A stretch of 8,606 nt of DNA from Treponema sp. (GTDB lineage: Bacteria > Spirochaetota > Spirochaetia > Treponematales > Treponemataceae), in contig JAITOJ010000103.1 of NCBI GenBank assembly GCA_031290005.1, forward strand, positions 1 through 8,606, written 5' to 3'. The notes below the pieces were generated by a model. It was not told the origin of the DNA. It worked only from the letters and a program-made list of their open reading frames with translations, and did not search any database. A program made the translations under genes and the position numbers. This document shows, one piece after another, positions 4,686-8,606 of this stretch (positions are counted from its first letter, which is position 1; each line of letters starts with the position of its first letter).

Positions 4686-6584
4686 ATGAAACGGATTGGA
4701 CTTGTGTGGATACTTTTATTGGTGGGATTTGCTCTTTTCGCTGCCTCAAAGCCGTCGATTGAGGGCCGCGCCATGGTAGCGAGTACGGATGTATTCCCGG
4801 CCGGACTTTTTGCGAAAGCTATTGGTTTTCTGCCTGGAGACAGTGTTTCAGTAAAAAATCCGGCAACCGGTAGCTCTATCAATGTAATGATCCTCGGCAC
4901 TCTTGATTTGCAGGACGGCGTCGCGATTCTGCTTTCACCGGAAGCGGCGAGCAGGCTTTTTATCGCGAAAAATTCAAATACCCTTGTTTCGGTATCCAAA
5001 CGAATAAGTGAATATGACGGTGGTATATTCTCCGCCCGAAAATCTCCCAGTGATCCGGATAATAATCCAGAGGACGCGCTCCCCCTGGAACTGGAAGAAA
5101 AAATGCAGAAACAGCAAAACCATCTTTCAGGGATTGACCCTGTTGGCGCTTCAGCTCCCATAGTTCTTCCGGACACCTATGCCCAAAGTCCAATCGAAAA
5201 CAGCGTATACGCTCCCGATGTCCGGCCAACAGATGGCTTCAATACTGGCTATGGGCCAGATATTAGAATCGGGGGAGGAGTCAATAGCGCTGACATACCG
5301 ACCCCTCCGATCCTCATAAGTAGTATGATGAATGAGCCCCAGGCAGCTCCGCCGCCGCCCGCGGAACTGCCAAAAATTGTTACTGTGCCGGACTCCGCGC
5401 CGACTGTAGTGCTCGCCCCTGTACAAGAACCTGCGGCTGTCTCTGTGCCTGCGGTGACCAGGGTGAATGATTCAGATGTAGCTAATGTCCGCGTATCAGA
5501 CACTGGCAGCCTCGTTGATCCAGTTCCTGTTACTACTGAGCATCCGTTTGCGGGGCCGGTGGAACCTTTCAGAATTTCAGAGGAACCTACCGACCCGGTG
5601 TCGCCGGACACGGATCCTTTGATGATGGCGAAAAATCCTGACTATAATATAGCGCAGACAGGCGCGGATGTCAGATTGGCGGATTTTATCGACGGAGAAT
5701 CTCCGGCCCCGGAAAGGACAAATAACGACATACAGGATTTTAGAATAAATCCTAATTCCGGTATGGCAAAGGCTGGGACTCAGACAGACGCCAATGTCAG
5801 GTTGACTGGTTTGCCGGAAACAGAACCGGAATCTGGAAGTTTTGTTCCTGTGTTGGAGCCGGTAATCGATATAAAAACTTCGGAGGATGACCGGCTGGCC
5901 AAGAGCGATTTCGTGACAGCGCAAAAAATAGATCCAGATACTGCGGAAAAAACAGCAGCCGGCTCCACAGAAACGCGGATTACTTCGGTAAATGCGGAAA
6001 ATGTATCGGAAGAAGCAATCGTGCTTGACCACCAGCCACTTAAACCTCTTAAAATTGAAGGTGTCCGGTTAATGCCCGCGCCGCCACTGGAACCGCCCAA
6101 AATAGCGGCGGGACAGGCAGTGGAAGACGATGTTCCGGTCATCAGAGAAGATCATGCGGTGTCGCCGCTGGAGGCGATTGTGAAAAACGCGGAGCAAAAA
6201 CCGGAGGAGCATGTGGTGGAAGCGTCGGCAATACCGGGGGAACATGTAGTGGAAGCACTGGCAATACCGGAGAAAAACCTGCCGCCCAGCGTTCCTGTGG
6301 CGGTCCCCGGCACGGAAAATAAATTGGCAAACATCATTGTGGAGTCCGCAAAACTCAGGGCCGGTTCGTATTATATACAAATCGCCACCCTGTCGGATGA
6401 AAAAAAGATTAGCACGCTGCTGGCGAATTACAGCGAGAAATATCCCTTTGCTCTGGTTCCCGCTCCCACATCCAGCGCCTATCAAATATTGGTGGGGCCG
6501 CTCAATGTTGACGAATATGGTGTTGTTCTGGCGAGATTCAAAAACAACGGATACAAAGACGCGTTTTTGAAGAAAATCAACTAG
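4686..6584 (+). CDS. Exported RlpA-like (degenerate double-psi beta-barrel) protein with C-terminal SPOR domain
   Basis: A 632-residue exported protein, probably periplasmic and peptidoglycan-binding. Residues 1-20 form a signal peptide (MKRIG then a hydrophobic stretch ending LFAA) with no lipobox Cys. Residues about 27-105 resemble the RlpA-type double-psi beta-barrel: EGRAMVAS, FAKAIGFLPGDSVSVKNPATG, and LLSPEAASRLFI, matching the RlpA pattern of LPxGxxVxVxNxxNG then DLSxxAAxxL. The RlpA catalytic region (normally an xDRGP stretch) reads ILGTLDLQDG, so lytic transglycosylase activity is doubtful. Residues about 110-550 are a low-complexity Pro/Glu/Asp/Val-rich linker with short repeats. 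Residues about 556-632 are a SPOR domain (GSYYIQIATL, then YQILVGPLN and a final FKNNGYKDAFLKKI), a fold that binds glycan strands lacking stem peptides, often at division sites. The start has GAGG (4674-4677) 8 bases upstream. It stands alone, 71 bases after miaA, and ends in a strong terminator. No clear promoter was seen in that gap. Confidence 0.78.
   Translation: MKRIGLVWILLLVGFALFAASKPSIEGRAMVASTDVFPAGLFAKAIGFLPGDSVSVKNPATGSSINVMILGTLDLQDGVAILLSPEAASRLFIAKNSNTLVSVSKRISEYDGGIFSARKSPSDPDNNPEDALPLELEEKMQKQQNHLSGIDPVGASAPIVLPDTYAQSPIENSVYAPDVRPTDGFNTGYGPDIRIGGGVNSADIPTPPILISSMMNEPQAAPPPPAELPKIVTVPDSAPTVVLAPVQEPAAVSVPAVTRVNDSDVANVRVSDTGSLVDPVPVTTEHPFAGPVEPFRISEEPTDPVSPDTDPLMMAKNPDYNIAQTGADVRLADFIDGESPAPERTNNDIQDFRINPNSGMAKAGTQTDANVRLTGLPETEPESGSFVPVLEPVIDIKTSEDDRLAKSDFVTAQKIDPDTAEKTAAGSTETRITSVNAENVSEEAIVLDHQPLKPLKIEGVRLMPAPPLEPPKIAAGQAVEDDVPVIREDHAVSPLEAIVKNAEQKPEEHVVEASAIPGEHVVEALAIPEKNLPPSVPVAVPGTENKLANIIVESAKLRAGSYYIQIATLSDEKKISTLLANYSEKYPFALVPAPTSSAYQILVGPLNVDEYGVVLARFKNNGYKDAFLKKIN
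5217..6068 (+). repeat. Scattered short protein motif in the linker of the SPOR protein
   Basis: Within the linker the pattern [D/N/G]-[V/I/F]-R-[aliphatic] recurs: DVRP at residue 178, DIRI 192, NVRV 267, DVRL 328, DFRI 351, NVRL 370 and GVRL 459. Spacing is irregular (14-90 residues) and the bases have diverged (gatgtcc, gatatta, aatgtcc, gatgtca and so on), so these are old or selected motifs rather than a recent duplication. Function unknown. Confidence 0.5.
6207..6272 (+). repeat. In-frame 33-base tandem duplication (EHVVEA[S/L]AIP)
   Basis: Two adjacent 33-base units, 6207-6239 and 6240-6272, encode EHVVEASAIPG and EHVVEALAIPE. They differ at only a few bases and keep the reading frame. 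They lie in the disordered linker just before the SPOR domain and look like a fairly recent slippage or duplication event. Confidence 0.85.
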
Positions 6585-6585
6585 C

Positions 6586-6623
6586 AAAAAAAGGCTTCAC
6601 AGAGCGCTGTGAAGCCTTTTTTT
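6586..6623. terminator. Strong bidirectional terminator between the SPOR gene and glgC
   Basis: A perfect 10-base stem GGCTTCACAG/CTGTGAAGCC (6593-6602, 6607-6616) with loop AGCG is flanked by seven A (6586-6592) and seven T (6617-6623). The flanking tracts make it work in both directions for the convergent genes. It begins one base after the SPOR-protein stop codon. On the other strand the glgC stop codon (6624-6622) overlaps the end of the flanking tract. Confidence 0.95.
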
Positions 6624-7878
6624 ATATCGCCGTATTCGCGGGGATAACCGCGTCTTTTTTTATCACAATAATTCCATCGACAATTTTGTATTCATTGGTT
6701 TCCGCATTTTCGTATGCGGGTTTCATGCCGATAGTACAGTTGTCGCCGATGCGGGCATTCTTGTCGATAATGGCTTTGGCAATCCGGCAGTTTTGCCCAA
6801 TGCCGAGGGGCGGAATATTATTCTGCCGCTCTTCCGGCTTTTCATAATAGTCAGCGCCCATGCAGACAATACCGTCAACCTGACTTCCCGATTCAATGAC
6901 CGTCCGCACACCGATAACTGAATGCTGTATTTTCGCGTTATTGACGATACATCCTTCGCTGGTAATAGATTGGACAATTTCCGCATTGTTGAGCTTTGAC
7001 GGCGGCAGATTCGGCTGGCTGGTATAGATTGGCCGCATCTCATCATAGAAATCAAAAGCCGGATTAATGGCGGCCAAGTCGATATTGGCATCGTAAAAAC
7101 TCTTGATGGTTCCGATGTCTTCCCAGTAACCGCGGTGCATGAAGGACTGCACCTGGCGTTTGGCAATTTCGTGGGGAATAATTTCTTTGCCGAAATCAGT
7201 ATAGCCGTTGTCCAGGGCCTCATCCATCACCCTGGCGTCAAAAATATAGATACCCATGGAAGCCAGATATTCTTTGTCTGGGGTGTCTTGCGTAATCAAG
7301 TTCGCGGGAATTTTCCAGTCCGCAATATCCATCTCAAGAGCGGGTTTTTCCATAAACTGAGTGATTCTGCCTTTTTTGTCGACCTTCATGATACCGAAGC
7401 CCGATGCTGCCTCGCGGTTTACCGCAGTGGTGGCAATGCTGATTTCAGCCTTGCTTTCAATGTGGTTTTTGACGAACTCCCGCAAGTCCATACGGTACAA
7501 CTGGTCGCCGGACAAAATGATGTAATGGGTCGGTTTTTGGTTTCTGAAATGAATCGCGTTTTTACGCACCGCATCGGCGGTTCCCTCATACCAGCTTGAA
7601 CGTTCCGGGGTCTGCTCCGCAGCCAGAATTTCCACAAAGCCCTGGGAAAACCGGTCAAATATGTACGAATTGTTGATATGCATGTGGAGGGACGCGGAGT
7701 TGAACTGGGTCAACAGATAAATCTGGTTATATCCTGAATTGATACAATTTGAAACCGGAATATCCACAATGCGATATTTCCCGCCAAATGGAACCGCCGG
7801 TTTTGAACGCACCAGAGTCAAGGGATAGAGCCGGGTTCCCTTACCGCCGCCTAAAATAATCGATATAATCTTCGACAT
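6622..7878 (-). CDS. glgC: Glucose-1-phosphate adenylyltransferase (ADP-glucose pyrophosphorylase)
   Basis: Makes ADP-glucose from ATP and glucose 1-phosphate, the committed step of bacterial glycogen synthesis; a cytoplasmic, usually tetrameric and allosteric enzyme. The start at 7878 is fixed by AGGAGG a few bases upstream and by the conserved N-terminus MSKIISIILGGGKGTRLYPLT; an open frame continues about 74 codons further upstream but has no support. The protein has 418 residues. Motifs: the nucleotide-binding GGGKGTRLYPL (10-20), KPAVPFGGKYR (26-36), GTADAVR (99-105), SGDQLYRMD (123-131), FMEKP (175-179, substrate-binding Lys), YWEDIGT (251-257), and a C-terminal left-handed beta-helix (about 290-418). 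Stretches such as SNCINSGYNQIYLLTQFNSA and ILAAEQTPE look closer to cyanobacterial and plant enzymes than to the Escherichia coli type. It has its own promoter (7912-7940) and ends inside the bidirectional terminator. Confidence 0.94.
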   Translation of the reverse strand: MSKIISIILGGGKGTRLYPLTLVRSKPAVPFGGKYRIVDIPVSNCINSGYNQIYLLTQFNSASLHMHINNSYIFDRFSQGFVEILAAEQTPERSSWYEGTADAVRKNAIHFRNQKPTHYIILSGDQLYRMDLREFVKNHIESKAEISIATTAVNREAASGFGIMKVDKKGRITQFMEKPALEMDIADWKIPANLITQDTPDKEYLASMGIYIFDARVMDEALDNGYTDFGKEIIPHEIAKRQVQSFMHRGYWEDIGTIKSFYDANIDLAAINPAFDFYDEMRPIYTSQPNLPPSKLNNAEIVQSITSEGCIVNNAKIQHSVIGVRTVIESGSQVDGIVCMGADYYEKPEERQNNIPPLGIGQNCRIAKAIIDKNARIGDNCTIGMKPAYENAETNEYKIVDGIIVIKKDAVIPANTAI

Positions 7879-7911
7879 ATACTCCTCCTGCAACCCAAAA
7901 AATATGCACAT

Positions 7912-7940
7912 AGTATAGCATTGTTTGAGATTTTTTACAA
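7912..7940 (-). promoter_or_regulatory. glgC promoter
   Basis: On the minus strand: -35 TTGTAA (7940-7935), 17-base spacer, -10 TATACT (7917-7912). Initiation is expected at about 7905, giving a 27-base leader that contains the strong ribosome-binding site. The promoter lies entirely between the XRE gene stop and glgC, so glgC can be expressed without the regulator gene. Confidence 0.75.
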
Positions 7941-7945
7941 TACTG

Positions 7946-8365
7946 CTATCCCCTGAACAATCGTAAGAATACCTTTTGCAGCGGCGTAAGCGCTTTGTTG
8001 AGCGTATCTTCCGGTTCATCCTGTTTTTGCAGTAAGGCGGCCAATTCCGCCACCGCTTCCGCGACAATCTTGCGCTCTTCCCTGCCGAGGGGTTCCACAA
8101 TATCCGCGATAATGCGTACTTCCGGGCTTACATAATTTTGAACCGCTTTTTCGGTGCAGGATTTTTTGCCGGTTACTAGATATTCCACCGATACCCCCAA
8201 GGCTTGGGCAATTGCGACGGCTTTGTCGGCGGCAGGCATGTTGTTGTTATTGGTAAGTAAATAATTATCCAGGGTTTTCTTGGGAATTCCTGTTATTGCA
8301 GATAACTCTTTTACCAGCATACCGGAATAGTCTAATTCTCCTTTAAGATATTCACCAAAGCTCAT
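7946..8365 (-). CDS. XRE-family helix-turn-helix transcriptional regulator
   Basis: A 139-residue probable DNA-binding protein. An XRE/Cro-type HTH spans about residues 5-66: MLVKELSAITGIPKKTLDNYL covers the helix-turn-helix (split MLVKELSAITGIP and KKTLDNYL), followed by AVAIAQALGVSVEYLVTG, the typical closing helix. An Asn-rich insert (TNNNNM, 38-43, from AAC/AAT codons) lengthens the loop between them. Residues about 78-139 are predicted helical (ADIVEPLGREERKIVAEAVAEL) and may serve in dimerisation. The ATG at 8365 is preferred because MSFGEYLKGEL starts the domain; an upstream in-frame GTG at 8395 would add ten residues but has a ribosome-binding sequence directly against it. Neither start has a good Shine-Dalgarno site. 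It lies 67 bases before glgC on the same strand and is divergent from the MBOAT gene. Three dyads in that gap make autoregulation likely. Confidence 0.88.
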   Translation of the reverse strand: MSFGEYLKGELDYSGMLVKELSAITGIPKKTLDNYLLTNNNNMPAADKAVAIAQALGVSVEYLVTGKKSCTEKAVQNYVSPEVRIIADIVEPLGREERKIVAEAVAELAALLQKQDEPEDTLNKALTPLQKVFLRLFRG

Positions 8366-8373
8366 AGAGACAT

Positions 8374-8393
8374 GATACCCATAAATGCGTATC
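8374..8393. promoter_or_regulatory. Operator-like dyad 1 (TAC-N10-GTA)
   Basis: GATAC (8374-8378) and GTATC (8389-8393) form a perfect 5-base dyad around ten bases; the core is TACCCATAAATGCGTA (8376-8391). It sits 8 bases upstream of the XRE ATG and 6 bases before the MBOAT -35 box. Its reverse complement matches dyad 2 at 13 of 16 core positions. Proposed binding site of the XRE protein. Confidence 0.6.
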
Positions 8394-8399
8394 ACCCTC

Positions 8400-8428
8400 T
8401 TGACACTATCTGCATTCGGGTATATTGT
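8400..8428 (+). promoter_or_regulatory. Promoter of the MBOAT acyltransferase gene
   Basis: Perfect -35 TTGACA (8400-8405), 17-base spacer, -10 TATTGT (8423-8428). Transcription would start near 8435, leaving a leader of about 84 bases before the ATG at 8519. Dyad 2 covers the predicted start point and dyad 1 abuts the -35 box, a layout expected for repression. Confidence 0.65.
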
Positions 8429-8430
8429 GA

Positions 8431-8451
8431 AATACTTGTTTATGGGTAATC
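8431..8451. promoter_or_regulatory. Operator-like dyad 2 (TAC-N10-GTA)
   Basis: Core TACTTGTTTATGGGTA (8433-8448), within flanks AA and ATC. It covers the predicted transcription start of the MBOAT gene. Same orientation as dyad 3, with starts 27 bases apart; opposite orientation to dyad 1. Confidence 0.6.
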
Positions 8452-8452
8452 T

Positions 8453-8480
8453 ATTAAAATACGCGTTTGGGCGTAATCAA
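8453..8480 (-). promoter_or_regulatory. Possible promoter of the XRE regulator gene
   Basis: Minus strand: -35 TTGATT (8480-8475), 16-base spacer, -10 TTTAAT (8458-8453). The -10 box matches consensus at five of six positions and the -35 at four. Dyad 3 covers its -35 and spacer. A weaker alternative is TTACCC (8449-8444), 17 bases, AATATA (8426-8421). The choice between them is not settled by sequence. Confidence 0.35.
8458..8478. promoter_or_regulatory. Operator-like dyad 3 (TAC-N10-GTA)
   Basis: Core TACGCGTTTGGGCGTA (8460-8475). With its flanks it matches dyad 2 at 16 of 21 positions, and its core matches the reverse complement of dyad 1 at 12 of 16. It is the most diverged copy and lies over the possible XRE promoter. 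Confidence 0.5.
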
Positions 8481-8518
8481 ACCTATGGCTTTCCAAGTCA
8501 TTTTCAGGCGGTGGCGGT

Positions 8519-8606
8519 ATGCTCTTCAATTCGATAGATTTTGCTGTATTTTTACCGGTAGTTTTTATAGTATATTGGCTTATTGCCAATAAGAGTATCC
8601 GGCTGC
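8519..8606 (+). CDS. MBOAT-family membrane O-acyltransferase, N-terminal fragment (runs off the right edge)
   Basis: Only the first 29 codons are present. They read MLFNSIDFAVFLPVVF followed by IVYWLIANKSIRL, the characteristic N-terminus of AlgI/DltB-like membrane-bound O-acyltransferases (M-L-F-N-S, then a first membrane helix ending in YW). Such enzymes acylate, usually acetylate, extracellular or envelope polysaccharides, drawing on a cytoplasmic acyl donor. The catalytic His lies beyond the window. The ATG at 8519 has only a weak purine-rich stretch (AGGCGGTGG) upstream. It is transcribed from a promoter at 8400-8428, divergently from the XRE gene, which probably regulates it. The N-terminal motif is distinctive, but the exact subfamily and substrate cannot be told. 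Confidence 0.78.
   Translation, partial: MLFNSIDFAVFLPVVFIVYWLIANKSIRL

Noticed and set aside
4646..4858. 15-base direct repeat TGTTTCAGTAAAAAA at 4646-4660 and 4844-4858
   Set aside because: One copy is intergenic and the other is coding within the SPOR gene, with no conserved flanks; an A-rich 15-mer pair can arise by chance.
7879..8100. 74-codon upstream extension of the glgC reading frame
   Set aside because: It overlaps the XRE gene in another frame and crosses the glgC promoter; the conserved N-terminus and AGGAGG site fix the start at 7878.

Overview
The window looks like ordinary chromosome from a spirochaete, most likely a Treponema-type bacterium. This is inferred from protein character: a BspA-like lipoprotein with a loose lipobox, a signal-peptide protein carrying a SPOR domain, a short omega-like protein coupled to miaA, and a small XRE regulator. 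No marker gene here proves the genus. Promoters are close to sigma-70 consensus and spaced by 17 bases. There are no insertion sequences, CRISPR arrays or phage genes, and no stretch over 300 bases lacks a gene.

Left part (1-1873): the 5' end of metG (methionyl-tRNA synthetase) runs leftwards off the edge. It diverges from a BspA-like surface lipoprotein gene. The two genes have separate near-consensus promoters in a 158-base gap. The metG promoter is placed so that its transcript should begin at the start codon, giving a leaderless mRNA.

Middle part (1900-4614): a translation and transcription cluster of hisS (histidyl-tRNA synthetase), tRNA-Cys(GCA), a 63-residue RNA polymerase omega-like protein and miaA (tRNA isopentenyltransferase). 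The tRNA promoter begins on the hisS stop codon. Two hairpins lie between the tRNA and the omega-like gene. The omega-like and miaA genes share one base at stop and start. The tRNA-Cys has the A36-A37-A38 loop recognised by MiaA, so a likely substrate is encoded beside its modifying enzyme.

Right part (4686-8606): a 632-residue exported protein has a degenerate RlpA-like (double-psi beta-barrel) N-terminus, a long Pro/acidic repeat-bearing linker and a C-terminal SPOR domain. It converges on glgC (ADP-glucose synthase), and the two are separated by a strong bidirectional terminator that contains the glgC stop codon. Upstream of glgC on the same strand lies an XRE-family regulator gene. Divergent from that is the 5' end of a gene for an MBOAT membrane O-acyltransferase. 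The XRE/MBOAT gap holds three related dyads of the form TAC-N10-GTA placed over or beside the predicted promoters. This is a strong candidate for an autoregulated operator system and is the most interesting feature of the window.
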